Source of the DNA: Thamnocephalis sphaerospora
Lineage: Eukaryota > Zoopagomycota > Zoopagomycetes > Zoopagales > Sigmoideomycetaceae
DNA length: 38,407 nt
Assembly: GCA_003614735.1 (NCBI GenBank)
Contig: KZ992506.1
Coordinates: 1-38,407 of the forward strand
Direction: 5' to 3'
In this document: positions 12,301 through 22,174 of the stretch, piece by piece
How positions within the stretch are numbered: position 1 is the first letter of the stretch
Layout of the letters: each line of letters starts with the position of its first letter
Notes under the pieces: model-generated
Database searches by the model: none
What the model saw: only the letters and a program-made list of their open reading frames with translations
Told to the model about the DNA's origin: nothing
Translations under genes and position numbers: made by a program

Positions 12301-12521
12301 ATGGCCTCCACATAGTTGGCAGCGCTGCCCTGCAAAAAGGATTCGGTCGCATCGGGCGGAGACGCAGGCTTTGGCGTGGAGACGGCGCTTGCAGTGGCAT
12401 ACCACGATCGCTGCAGCGGCACACGATGGGCCGCCGGGCGGACAGCACCACGCAGCAGGGTAGCGGCGCGTGCCGGTCGCAGCGCAGCGCGCATGGATCG
12501 TTGGAGCAGCGGCGACAGCAT
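9301..12521 (-). CDS. KGD1: 2-oxoglutarate dehydrogenase E1 component, mitochondrial
   Basis: Thiamine-diphosphate-dependent E1 of the 2-oxoglutarate dehydrogenase complex of the TCA cycle, acting in the mitochondrial matrix. Two exons, 12521-11837 and 11714-9301, joined as [20 protein letters not shown]; total 1032 residues, close to the usual fungal length (about 1014). The start [16 protein letters not shown] gives a basic, acid-free presequence; the frame stays open upstream to 12662, but that extension has no targeting character. Visible family marks: [19 protein letters not shown] near residue 50, [40 protein letters not shown] near residue 423 (cofactor site) and [18 protein letters not shown]. 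The C-terminal half is complete ([26 protein letters not shown]). Strong codon bias and only one intron fit high expression. Confidence 0.97.
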
Positions 12522-13114
12522 GATGGCGCACGGCTGGCCCAGAGAGAATGCGGGATGGACAGTGCGGGGCACTGGAATGTGCGCGTAGCAAGAGAGAGAG
12601 AGAACAAAAGGCGGTGAAGAAGCGGAGAAGCAAAAGCTCGGACGAGCGCAAGTCTTCTCCACACGACATCATCTGTCCGCATACACACGCGGCAGTTCCC
12701 AGGCATCAGCCCCTCGCAGCCGAGCCGAACCGAGCCGATACCTCCCATGCCATGCACAGACCAGCAGCTGCCGTAGCCTAGGCAAACGTAGCTTTGCCAT
12801 TCGGTTGCATTGGCCTGCATCGCCACCCTGCTAACCTCGCATTAGTTGGTGTGTCTGGCAAAATGGCGCGTATAAGCGGTTTTTCCACGTTTCACCCCAA
12901 CGGCCATTGTCCAGCTTGGGCCAGAGCGAGGGAAGATGCATCGGGTAGAGCCGCCGGTCGTCTCCACATATGGCCACTACCGGGTCAAGCACCAACGTTT
13001 AGCTGAACGCCATATCGCGACGGCAACGACTCTCGTGTAGACATGAACCGGGGAGCAAAGGCCAGTGTGCGACCAAGGGCACCAAAGACAACCAACGCAT
13101 GCTTTATCGACGGT
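12522..13114. other. KGD1 upstream region / MAD2 downstream region
   Basis: About 590 bases between the KGD1 start and the MAD2 stop, both on the minus strand. It must hold the KGD1 promoter and leader. A purine repeat (GAGAGA, near 12589-12604, plus strand) lies just upstream of KGD1. No gene or clear TATA box was seen. Confidence 0.4.
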
Positions 13115-14137
13115 CTAAATGTCCTGGTCCAATCGATAGGCCACCATGGCTTCTACCTTGTGCACGTTGGTTGAAAAGGAACGCAAGCGAACCTGTCCAG
13201 CAAACATCTTGAGTATCGGTTCGGTAGAGGGTACGAGCATGATTGCTGAACCTACCTGTTCTTCGTTCTTTTGGATGTAATGTGGATCGGCATCATGCCA
13301 GCTGGTGGGCACCTGAGCATCATGATCGGTATAGACGAGAATATTAAAGGTACCTAGTCGTGCCTGCCGGTTAGTTCAGGGTAGGAGTAGTGCTCACAGC
13401 CATGGCCTACGCGCTGCTCACAGGCCTCCTCCAGAATCGGCAAAAAAGTAACACTGGCGGTGATTTGCCTGATGATAGCCTGAATCTCGGTGTGAACCTC
13501 CTTTTCACTCTTGGCTGGTCGACTAGCGTGCACAGACGCGTGAGACACAGCTCGACGCTAGGTCCCATCGCTTCCAACGTATACCTTTCGCCATCGGGCG
13601 TCTCCTTGAGGACCTGAATATCAAACTGCCAGCGTTCCAGCACATCACGCGTTGCTTTGGACAACACCGCCAGCACTAGCCGCTTCACCTTGCCCTCCAT
13701 CATCCAGGCTGCCCATGGCCTCGCCACCGTTAGCCACTATACGCTGCATGTCGTGGCCAAGTCCGCACCTTCCAGCTGCGACATGACCTGCTTCAGATAC
13801 GTCTGGAGACTGTCGTCGGTAGACACCATCATGTTGAGGCCGTACTTTTTCGCCATCTTAAAGTCCTCGGGCGGATACAGGCCACGCTGAAAGAGGATGC
13901 TATGTCGCCCGTCTCATGGCATCAGCATCGGCCCGCAGCATACCCGCCACGTGCGCCCTACCTGTGGATGCTGTACTCTGCCGTTGGTCGTTGGAAGCGC
14001 GTGCGTTAGCGCTCCAAGCTGCCTGCCGCGTGCTTTCGGTAGGCGCGTGTAGACACTGACGCATGCTCACCAAAGAATTCCACCACGAGCTGGGTCGAGC
14101 CCTTGAGCGTGATCTTGTGTGCTTGCGATGTAGCCAT
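13115..14137 (-). CDS. MAD2: Spindle checkpoint protein MAD2 (HORMA domain)
   Basis: A 212-residue HORMA-domain protein that, bound to Mad1 and Cdc20, holds cells in metaphase until kinetochores attach. Seven exons: 14137-14071, 13977-13962, 13899-13769, 13708-13585, 13522-13398, 13353-13256, 13192-13115; phases close exactly. The product begins MATSQAHKITLKGSTQLVVEFF, continues EYSIHSILFQRGLYPPEDF, GKVKRLVLAV, LERWQFDIQ, EIQAIIRQITASVTFLPIL, CTFNILVYTD, and ends with the safety-belt strand RLRSFSTNVHKVEAMVAYRL plus DQDI. Exon 2 is only 16 nt and supplies most of EYSIHS. Without it the HORMA helix loses conserved residues, although direct joining to a later AG also keeps frame. The gene is divergent from SAC1 with 254 bp between the starts. 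Confidence 0.95.
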
Positions 14138-14391
14138 GGCGTCCACAGAAGGCAAACGGCAACCGGAAGAATAGACGGCACGCGCAGAGTGCTGACGCGT
14201 GGGCCACCAAAGATAAACAGGCCAAATGCCACGCCCTCACTAACCAGCAAAGCCTCAGACCCACCCTCACCACCTACTCGTCCCTTGCCCACTACTACTA
14301 CTACTACTACTCATCTGCCGTCTACGGTCTGCTATTCCCATCAAATTCACTCGGTGACTGGCTCAGCCTCTCTTCTGCGTCTCTGCTCATC
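14138..14391. promoter_or_regulatory. Shared divergent promoter MAD2 / SAC1 with CTA repeat
   Basis: This 254-bp region lies between two divergent start codons and so must contain both promoters. It includes a tract of seven to eight CTA units at about 14290-14312. No canonical TATA box was seen. Confidence 0.5.
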
Positions 14392-17245
14392 ATGGTGTTT
14401 GACGCGCTCAAGCTGTACGTAGACGAGGCGTTGAAAACCGCCAAAGGAGATGGACACTGTCACTGACGCCAGTCTGCCTGGTGACCCAGTTGTATCTACC
14501 AGGGCGCGTTTGTGTTTGAGCCGCTGGGCGCCCATGTAGGCGAGAAGAGTGTCGCCTCGCTGGTGCTGCATCGCGACACGGGCGCTATCAGCGCCGGCTG
14601 TGAGTAATGCGCAGGACGCATATAGGCACGACCTGACCGACTGACGAGCGGCGATGAACGGCATGACGGTAGCGCATGACGCTTCGCTAGGCTCTATGGA
14701 GAAGATGCTCACCTGCCACGGTATTCTTGGCACGATGTCGCTGCTTTCGGGCAAGTAATGTCGCCATGCCTGCGGGCCGAGCTGGAAATGGCGGCGTTGC
14801 TGACGGTCAGGCGTGTCTACAGGCAACTACCTCATCGCCATCACTGGACGGTCGCGCATCGGCTCCATCGATGGTCATGACATTTACGGCATCAGTGATA
14901 CGCAGATCTTTCGCTATGCGCGAAGCGATGCTCATCTGAGCGCACAGCAGGTAGATCCAGCTACGCTCGCCTTGTGCAGACATCATGGCTCACCACATGA
15001 CGGCAACGACAGAAAGCGGACGAGGCCCGTTACCTGAGTCTGCTGCGGTCGGCCCTTGGTGCTGAGGGCTACTACTTTTCGTACACCTACGACCTGGCCC
15101 AATCGCAGCAGCGTCAGGCTGGACTCGGCAGTCTCATTAGCCGGCCACTTTGGGAGCGCGTATGTGACCAGGTTGCTCGGGCAGCGTGATTGGCGAACCG
15201 TGCAGCTTACGTGAGGACATAGGCTGAAGATCGGTTCTTTTGGAATCGCTTTTTGCAAAAGTCGCTGATTGAGCTGGCGCAGCAGCTGCCGGGGGTAAGC
15301 AGCGTGAACGACGGCGATGAAAAGGCTGCGGCTGAACACGACTGCTTTATCGATGCGCTTGCAGGTTGGCGAGTACATCATGCCGGTTATCTTTGGCTGT
15401 AGGTTGCACGCCGGTGACGGGCGTATTCATCGGCTGGCCACTCATCTTTCTGTCCTGCAGTCCTGGAAATTCGCGCCATGGACATCAACGGTGCTTCGTT
15501 TGACTTTGCACTCATTTCGCGTCGCAACCGCAACCGCATGGGTAGGTGTCCGCACCTGTATCGGTAGATTCGGGCTGGACTGACCCTGTGGCGGCCGTTT
15601 TGTTTAGGCACGCGTTTCTTTAGCCGTGGTGTTGACGCGCAGGGCAACGTGGCAAACCAGGTCGAGACAGAACAGATTGTGGTGGTTCATGATGTGACTG
15701 GCAATGGCGAGCGTCGTCGCATGTCATTTGTACAGACGCGTGGCTCTATTCCGGTGTATTGGGGTCAGGTGTGCACGCTCAAGTACACGCCAAAGCTGTA
15801 TCTCGATGTCAGCCAGGATGCGGTGCGTGTGCAAACATGGCCAGGTTGTCGGCGCCAGACTCGCTGCTAATGAGGATACCGTGTCGGATAGGTGTCTGCG
15901 GCACGCAAGCACTTTGACGACCAGCTGGCCCTCTATGGCCCTCAGATCATCGTCAACCTGGTCAACAAGCATGGCTATGAAAAGCCCATGGCGGATGCGT
16001 TCCGCAGCGTGATGGCAAATCTGAACGATGACCGCATCCGCTACATCCACTTTGACTTTCATCGCGAGTGCAGCGGCATGCGTTGGGACCGTATCAGCTT
16101 GCTGCTGACCAGCATCAAGCAGGACCTGGAGCGCCAGGGGTGAGTGTACAGGGCGCTGATGCAATGCTGTCGATGTCGCCCGGCTCTAACGTAGCCTTTG
16201 GCAGCTATTTTGAGCAAGTACTGCGCAATGATGGATCCGCAGAGGTGACCCACTCGCAGACGTCGGTCGTGCGCACCAACTGCATGGACTGTCTGGATCG
16301 AACCAACGTGGTGCAGTCGGCCATTGCGCGCGATGTGCTTGTGCGTCAGCTGCGTAGCACTGGCATCTTCGGCATCACCGACACAGTACAGAGCTATCCA
16401 GTGTTTGAGGATGCATTCCGCAACAGTGAGTTGGCCCTGCAGTGATCTAAGCGCCCATGTCCCAGGCTGATGCATGCGCGACACACAGTCTGGGCCGATA
16501 ATGCCAATGCCGTCAGCGTTGCCTACTCGGGCACGGGTGCGCTCAAGACCGACTTTACTCGGTAGGTCTGCGTCATCGTGTGCAGGACATTTCGGCCGTA
16601 GACGCTAATGCCCCTGGTTGTGGTAGCACTGGCAAGCGCAGCAAGGCCGGTATGGTGCAGGATCTGGTCAACTCGATTGTGCGCTATGTCAAAAACAACT
16701 ACATGGACGGTCTTCGCCAGGTACGGATGGCCGAGTGTGCAGGTGAACGGTGAGATGCACGCTGACGATGGCGCCCTGCAGGATGCCTATGATCTGCTTC
16801 TGGGCACCTACGTGATCCAGGCCGATGGTCCATCGCCGCTTGCGATGCTCAAGCCCCAGGCCGCGCGTGCCATCCCGGCCGCTGCTCTGCTTTCTCTGGT
16901 GATGCTCTTTTTGGGCTTCACCTTCCCTGGCACAGAAAGTATGTACCTGCACCGTATCAGTGACACCGACATCTGCTGACCATGGTGGGTCTGCGCGCAG
17001 ACGTAGGCTGGTTCGCCTTTATGTTCTGGTGCACGATGTGGTCTGGCCTGCTTGGTGCGGCAGCCCATGTGGCGCTCCAGCGCTCTGACGAGCTGGTCGA
17101 CTGGCCACGGCTGGTGAGCTACCCGTACCGCGACATGGCACACAGTGTGAAGGGCGCTCGCACCAGGACCACCATGGCGACAGGCCCGGGCCTGAAGACG
17201 GAGACCATCATCATGCAGCCAGCGTCGGACCGTAAGGCTGATTAG
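14392..17245 (+). CDS. SAC1: SAC1 phosphoinositide phosphatase, ER/Golgi membrane
   Basis: Predicted 632 residues; yeast Sac1 is 623. Dephosphorylates mainly PtdIns4P at ER and Golgi. Fifteen exons: 14392-14418, 14503-14599, 14691-14750, 14823-14950, 15013-15159, 15223-15294, 15365-15398, 15461-15541, 15608-15822, 15892-16139, 16205-16425, 16489-16561, 16627-16720, 16782-16938, 17001-17245. Landmarks are [51 protein letters not shown], and the catalytic CMDCLDR (Cys-x5-Arg) in [12 protein letters not shown] near residue 395. Two membrane segments near residues 531-576 anchor the C-terminus, which ends RKAD, a dilysine-like ER retrieval signal. The intron after exon 3 starts with GC (GCAAGT) rather than GT; only that site keeps SGNYL in frame. 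The nine-codon first exon is the weakest part of the model. Confidence 0.95.
14751..14822 (+). other. GC-AG intron in SAC1
   Basis: A 72-nt intron with donor GCAAGT, a GCTGAC branch-like site and acceptor TACAG. The nearby GT in the same hexamer would shift the reading frame and destroy the conserved NYLIAITGR segment, so the GC donor is required. Confidence 0.85.
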
Positions 17246-17781
17246 GCAGTGCGCCGGCGCAGTGCACAGTAGTGAAACGGTGCGACATCCTGTCCTGCGC
17301 GTTTCTGTTGCCTCTGACCCACCTTCTGTGACCGTGGATCTTGCTACCAAACGAAAAGACAACCGCGACAACCGACGTTGTCTGTGTGTTGCCACGGTGC
17401 GTCGCAGCCTGGCGCGCAGTAATAAATGGCTTCTCTGTGGATTTTCCTTCTGCTGCTCTAGATAGAGGCAGGGGCGAGGACCAGTCCCGAACAGGCAAGC
17501 GCCAACATCATGACCGAGACGTGCACGTGTTGACGGCTGCCTGTCTGCATGGGTACGTGTGCATGCGTGCGTGCGTGCAACCTTGCTTGCCTAAACGTGG
17601 CATGCAGACGGTAAGGTGGTAGAATAATGAGGCGGCGCACACGTGCGCGAGTGTATTATACAGAAGACAGCGATCTGCAGACAAGACGGCAGCAAAACGT
17701 AATGATGGGCACAGAAAGACATACGGTAGAGTACACAGGTAGCGATGACGATGATGACGACGATGACGATGATGGGGCCGA
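17246..17781. other. Convergent spacer between SAC1 and the low-complexity gene
   Basis: Holds an AATAAA hexamer at 17421-17426, about 176 nt after the SAC1 stop and possibly its polyadenylation signal. It also has a GTGC-rich stretch near 17557-17580 and a GAT/GAC-rich simple repeat at about 17742-17775. No gene was recognised. Confidence 0.45.
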
Positions 17782-18666
17782 TTAGTAGCCAAACAGACTG
17801 CAGGCACGCTGGATCAGCGCAAGTTCCAATGCCACGTCGCCAATGGCATTGCGGCGACCACGGCGACAACGTGGCGGAACAACGGACCGTGAGGCGGCCG
17901 TCGGAGTGGCAAGGGGCGAAGTTAAGGTGGGCGAGCTAAGAATAGTAGTAAGCTTGGGCGATCCGATAGCCGGTAGTGCCGAAGCGAGCGATGCGACGGG
18001 CGTCCGCAGCGGCTCCGCGTAGTCGCTGGCAGTTGGCGTGGCGCTGACCGAGAGCGGATCGGCCATCAGGTGCATGGTGGCGGTTGGTGCGGCGCAAGAA
18101 ATGCTTAGGCGCGGCATGGTTGCATAGGGATGATGCCGACGACGTGCCGAGGCGACGGGGGCAGTAGCATTGCCCGCCGTGGACGCCGGCATGGACGATC
18201 GAGGGCGGCGCGTGCCCAGCAAGGGCGCAACGGTGGTTGGCTGCGCAACTGTGCCATGTTCGCCAACGGGCGCATCTGCATGGTTGGCCACGGTGCATTG
18301 GTCAAGTTGGCTGGTAAGCGAGACCATCGTTGCGCTCATGCGCTTGCCGGTGCTGGCCCCCTCGTTGGCACTGCCCATCGCCAATGGCGACACGGGCGAC
18401 GCTAGAGGTGGATGCGCTTCAGCACGAAGGCCGGCGCTATCGGCAGTGGTGTCGGCAGCAGCAGCAGTGGTAGCAGCAACCACCACGCAGTAGGCGTCGC
18501 CAAGCGGGCCGACGAGCGGATAGGGCGATGTCATGGCGCGAGGCATGGAGGGCAGATAAAAAGCACGACGGTACGATAGCGTGCGGTGGCTGGGGTGGGC
18601 GAGGCAGAGGTGCAATGGTCGTTTCGTGGCAGGGCGTTGGAGGCCGGCAGGCAGCGTGACATGCAA
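17782..18666 (-). CDS. Hypothetical Ser/Thr/Ala/Pro-rich protein
   Basis: An intronless frame of 294 codons if read from 18666; in-frame ATGs at 18546 (MPRAMTSPY) and 18534 are also plausible. The product is low-complexity, rich in Ala, Thr, Ser and Pro, with several SP/TP pairs (SPVSPL, SPKLTTILSSPTLTSPL) that could be kinase sites. It ends in a more ordered tail: a basic patch RCRRGRRNAIGD, then ALELALIQRACSLFGY. No family recognised. Support for a real gene is its length, codon composition like its neighbours, and a TATATAG box about 110 nt upstream of the first ATG. A regulatory or cell-cycle protein is possible, but nothing visible proves it. Confidence 0.55.
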   Translation of the reverse strand: MHVTLPAGLQRPATKRPLHLCLAHPSHRTLSYRRAFYLPSMPRAMTSPYPLVGPLGDAYCVVVAATTAAAADTTADSAGLRAEAHPPLASPVSPLAMGSANEGASTGKRMSATMVSLTSQLDQCTVANHADAPVGEHGTVAQPTTVAPLLGTRRPRSSMPASTAGNATAPVASARRRHHPYATMPRLSISCAAPTATMHLMADPLSVSATPTASDYAEPLRTPVASLASALPAIGSPKLTTILSSPTLTSPLATPTAASRSVVPPRCRRGRRNAIGDVALELALIQRACSLFGY

Positions 18667-18774
18667 TCGAGCGGATCAGCAGATAGCGTAAACGAACAAG
18701 TTGATCGAGCGGGGAAGAGAGCGTGCGTGGGCCGACAATGAAGGCGACAGGCCGGCAGACCGCGCAGGTGCTAT

Positions 18775-18781
18775 CTATATA
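18775..18781 (-). promoter_or_regulatory. TATA box for the 17782-18666 gene
   Basis: TATATAG on the minus strand, about 110 nt upstream of the first candidate ATG. Spacing is typical for a yeast promoter. Confidence 0.4.
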
Positions 18782-19472
18782 TGTAGTAGCGGTCAGATGA
18801 GTAAACAGGACTCGTCTGGAGAAGCAGACAAAAAAGGAATGCCAGCGTGTCCTAAACGTGTCCGGGAAAGCTGGCACCGTGACGGCCAATGCGAAGAGGC
18901 GGTCTGCAAATAGGGAACAGACTGAAGCAAAACGAGATGTACACGCTCTTTTCTGGGCTGTGCGCTGAAACGGCTCATACACGCGACAACCTCAAGCCAG
19001 AAGCGCCAAAGTAAGCAGGCCAGCGGCGGAGTGTCCGGGATACCGTGCGTGAAAGGCAGGCAGACGAGGTGATCAGCATGCTCGCGTGGCTCCGAGTACA
19101 TTGCAACACGATCGCATATGGCGTCGTGGAACGGCCGGCAGAGATATGCCCATGAGCGGCAGGAGGCATGCGGCCAAAAACAGGTCTGATAGACGCGGAG
19201 CAATGCATTCCGTGCCTCGATAGGAGAAAAAGAAGGCCGCCGCTGCGGTATCGCAAGACCCGCAAGGGGCACACTCATGTTACCGCGTCGGTTCATCTGC
19301 AGCGAAACGCACGGCACCAAGTCGCCGTAGGTTAGACAAGTAAGCACCGCTTGCCACCCTTGTCGCTATGCTCTTTTCTGCAACACGTTCGTCTGTAACA
19401 AGTTGGCCGTTACCGCGACAGCCGTGCGTGCAAACCTGGTCGGACGCTGAGATCATGACGGTTTGGTACAGA

Positions 19473-19504
19473 CGCACGCACACACACACACACACACACA
19501 CACA
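19473..19504. repeat. (CA)n microsatellite
   Basis: About 13-14 tandem CA units in noncoding sequence, preceded by CGCA units. Confidence 0.95.
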
Positions 19505-20758
19505 GTATCGCCAGGGTCGTCGCGGCAGCGTTGCATCCGAAGCGGCCAACCCGTTTCCCGCCTTGGCCGTGCTCCCTGCTTTCCCCACACCGCGCGTGGT
19601 AGCGGACTAACTTCATGGACTTGTTATGAACCAACAACACGTGGGCGCATGATACACACATGCCACAGCGCACCAGTCGGCCTATGACCATGCGGCCATT
19701 GGACAAGGCTTGCTTTCGCCATCTGGGACTACGGCTGGCGCCATGACAAGGCTTGCATAGTGCAAAGCATCCTCAAGGCCACCGTGGTAGAGGACATCCA
19801 ATCGCGCAAAAGGCGGCATGGATCGCCCTCTGGTCCACATGCGCTCTATGCACCGTCCCACCATGGCCCAAGCAGGACTGTCTGACGGTAGGCCCGTCGG
19901 GTGGATCGGGTCTTGCTTAGGATGGCACCATTTGCCATGCGATGGTCATGCCTGGGCGGCAACAGTGCGACACTTGAAAACAACAGGGGGCATAGCACAG
20001 TCTATCGTGGCAGGCTATCAGCGTGGACTCCGCGTGGTTAGCATGAGCACCGCCAGGGATGCTTCGCGTGCTAGAATGGCATACGTTTGCCTTTTCAATC
20101 ACAGCTCGGCGTTTAGCGTGTAGGTCGTGCTTTTGCACGTCAGAGGTACAAGGTCCACTGTGTTTGCCAAGGTTCAAGGATACACTGACAGTGCAACCAG
20201 GTAATGCTATATCGACCTTTTCTGGCCTTCTAGCTTCTCTTTCTTTGCCTACGGTGTACGCAATGCTACTGCAAACGGAACGCTACAGCATGCATCCATG
20301 CCCGCAGACGTGGCCATTGTACCAAACGCAAATGAGACGCCAGCCTGCGGATGCCCAATAAGCAGTGTGTGTGCTGCACGAGCGCGTGCACACACTCCCA
20401 CATGCACTATGCCAGCGACACTGGTGTCTGTGGTGGCAATATCTAGACGACCAGTGCCAATGACGTCTACGCCAACCAGCTCGGACAACATCTAGACCAG
20501 CCATGGCGACGCTTCATGGTCTGTCTTTTCAACCTGCTGCTGCTGCTGTTACATGCAAACGAGTAGGCATCAAGTCGACATGCCTTTGGCGATAGGACGG
20601 ATCGATTGGTGGACGGTCAGCTACGGTAATGCCACAAAGCATGCATACGTAACCAAGTGCGCTCATTTGGCCGTGCTGCCTGCTCGCCGTGCAACACTGC
20701 CAATGTTGGCACGGTAGTCGGTGCTTCAGCATCTGGAGAACGATTGGATGCAAGCTCA

Positions 20759-20765
20759 TATAAAG
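20759..20765 (+). promoter_or_regulatory. TATA box, probable promoter of the HMG/YABBY-like gene
   Basis: TATAAAG about 300 nt before the start codon at 21066. A pyrimidine-rich stretch follows, as in fungal promoters. Confidence 0.4.
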
Positions 20766-21065
20766 CCAACCTCCAGCGTTGCAGCGCGATATATCACAGC
20801 CCGCCCCTTTTGTTCTGTTTATCTGTTCATTGTTGGCAGCCTTTCATATTTGGACGGTATATTGTTCTGTCCACCGACGCAGTCTACACTACCGCCACCA
20901 CCACCACCCACTCAATACTTGCGCTTGCGCCTGTTGCCATTCAGTCCGTTGCTTTGTTGCTACTGTTCGCCGCCTGTTGCCCGTCTTGTGTTGACCGTGA
21001 CGCGAGCGTGTGGGTGTTTACTTTGCCCAGTCGTACATCACATCCGTTTACCCGCCACCTTCAGT

Positions 21066-21632
21066 ATGCCCAAGGAGCAGCCGGCCAAGAAGCGTGCCAC
21101 CGGTGGCGGTAAGTGCGCTGCAGCTTTGATCTGGGGGCACTGCAGTGGCCGGTACTGCTGACGTGGCCTGAGCGCGATACGCCATCCACGTGATGGCGGT
21201 GTTTATTTTGAGATAAGATGCTGACGTTGGTGGTGCTAATGTCTCCTGATAAACGGATCTAGGTGGTCGCAAGAAAATCAGCCCCTACAATACCTTTATG
21301 AAGGTGAGCATACCATGCGCTGGACGAGTGGCCGGCGCTGCTAACGGCCATGGATGCCGTCTCGGCTGGCAGCAAAATCTGCCCAAGGTCAAGTCTGAGA
21401 ATCCTGATCTAACACACAAGGTAATCATGCAGTGCACGCACACGCTGTGCTGCCTGCACCGCTGCTAACTAGGGCGCGTTGCGGTTCGGCACATCTAGGA
21501 GGCATTTGCCAAGGTGGCCGAATTGGTAAGTCAGCCAATGTGCTGCGACAATGGCCTTTACTGACGCGTCGTCTGCTCTCGCAGTGGAGGTCGTCGAAGA
21601 ACAAGGCCGCCACTGCTGTCAAGAGCGCGTAA
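21066..21632 (+). CDS. Small HMG/YABBY-like nuclear protein, 68 residues
   Basis: Five exons in phase: 21066-21108, 21263-21303, 21373-21420, 21499-21525, 21585-21632. A basic N-terminus (MPKEQPAKKRATGGGGRKK) leads into ISPYNTFMK, QNLPKVKSENPDLTHK and EAFAKVAELW, then a short Lys-rich tail. The pattern SPYN-(x)-FMK...LPK-K---P---HKEAF-VA--W is that of the short fungal proteins annotated as YABBY-like or HMG-box-like, which resemble the first two helices of an HMG box. The likely role is minor-groove DNA binding in the nucleus; this is inference from the family. The third exon start has a CTAAC branch site and CAG acceptor that fit exactly. Confidence 0.8.
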
Positions 21633-22174
21633 ATGTAGCCTCCAGCGCCACACATCTTTCCATCACACCAAGCTATCCAGTCTGCACCGTCATCCTCTCT
21701 TTGCCATGTTTCTCCTGCAAGTGCGCAGGAGCGTTCTTTTCGTCATCGTTGCTGCCACGCCGCCGCCTCCGTGCACAAACACCCCATCTCGGCCAAGCAG
21801 TGGCGCTGTCATGCTCACCATCGCCCGCACTGCCGTGGACTGTCTCGAATAAACGCTCGTTTATGACCCGTTTTTTACGACCAAAGCTAGCAAGCAACAG
21901 TGTTTAGCAAAGGTTACAAACAAGCTGCGGCTCCATGGGTCACATGCTGCGCCGCAGCGTTAAAGAGCAGCACGATGCTAGACAATGTGCATCCTGCCGA
22001 TTGCCACATTACTTCACTGCCCTTGACTACACTTGGTTGCAATCGCACCCAACAGAGCATTGTCATCAAATCAACGATAGTGTGCACATGCGGTATGGTC
22101 CATCAATCGGGCATAAAAATGGCGGTTTACTTGCAAGACGAGGGCAGATATGCTGCCAATCCAAATGCATGCTG
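21633..22174. other. Convergent spacer with AATAAA signal
   Basis: Holds a possible polyadenylation hexamer AATAAA at 21848-21853 for the small HMG/YABBY-like gene. No coding segment recognised; the open frame running to 22744 on the plus strand is the antisense of the SNG1-like gene. Confidence 0.45.
21848..21853 (+). terminator. Possible polyadenylation signal
   Basis: AATAAA, 216 nt after the stop codon of the HMG/YABBY-like gene. The hexamer is not strictly required in fungi, so this is suggestive only. Confidence 0.3.

Larger units (their letters stand above)
18667..21065. other. Gene-poor 2.4-kb region with broken coding-like pieces on the minus strand
   Basis: No convincing gene. On the minus strand between about 20800 and 19680, several short frames look coding-like: ALQRWRLALYELASN (near 20780), SELVGVDVIGTGRLDIATT (near 20480), EKVDIALPGCTVSVSLNLG (near 20200) and ARLDVLYHGGLEDALHYAS (near 19790). 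They lie in different frames; some can be linked by plausible introns, but one stop remains near 20490 and no start is clear. They could be an unrecognised multi-exon gene, a decayed gene, or chance. The region also has a CA repeat and the promoter of the next gene. Confidence 0.35.

Noticed and set aside
17508-17780. Possible gene in the GTGC-rich and GAT-rich stretch after SAC1
   Set aside because: Translations are simple-sequence and Cys/His-rich; the region looks like 3' UTR plus microsatellite.
18793-19347. A 184-codon minus-strand frame
   Set aside because: Composition is Cys/Trp/His-rich without recognised motifs, and it overlaps the presumed promoter of the 17782-18666 gene.
20169-20185. 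Box-B-like motif GGTTCAAGG as a possible tRNA
   Set aside because: No matching A box or acceptor-stem pairing was found around it, and the bases after it break the expected pattern.
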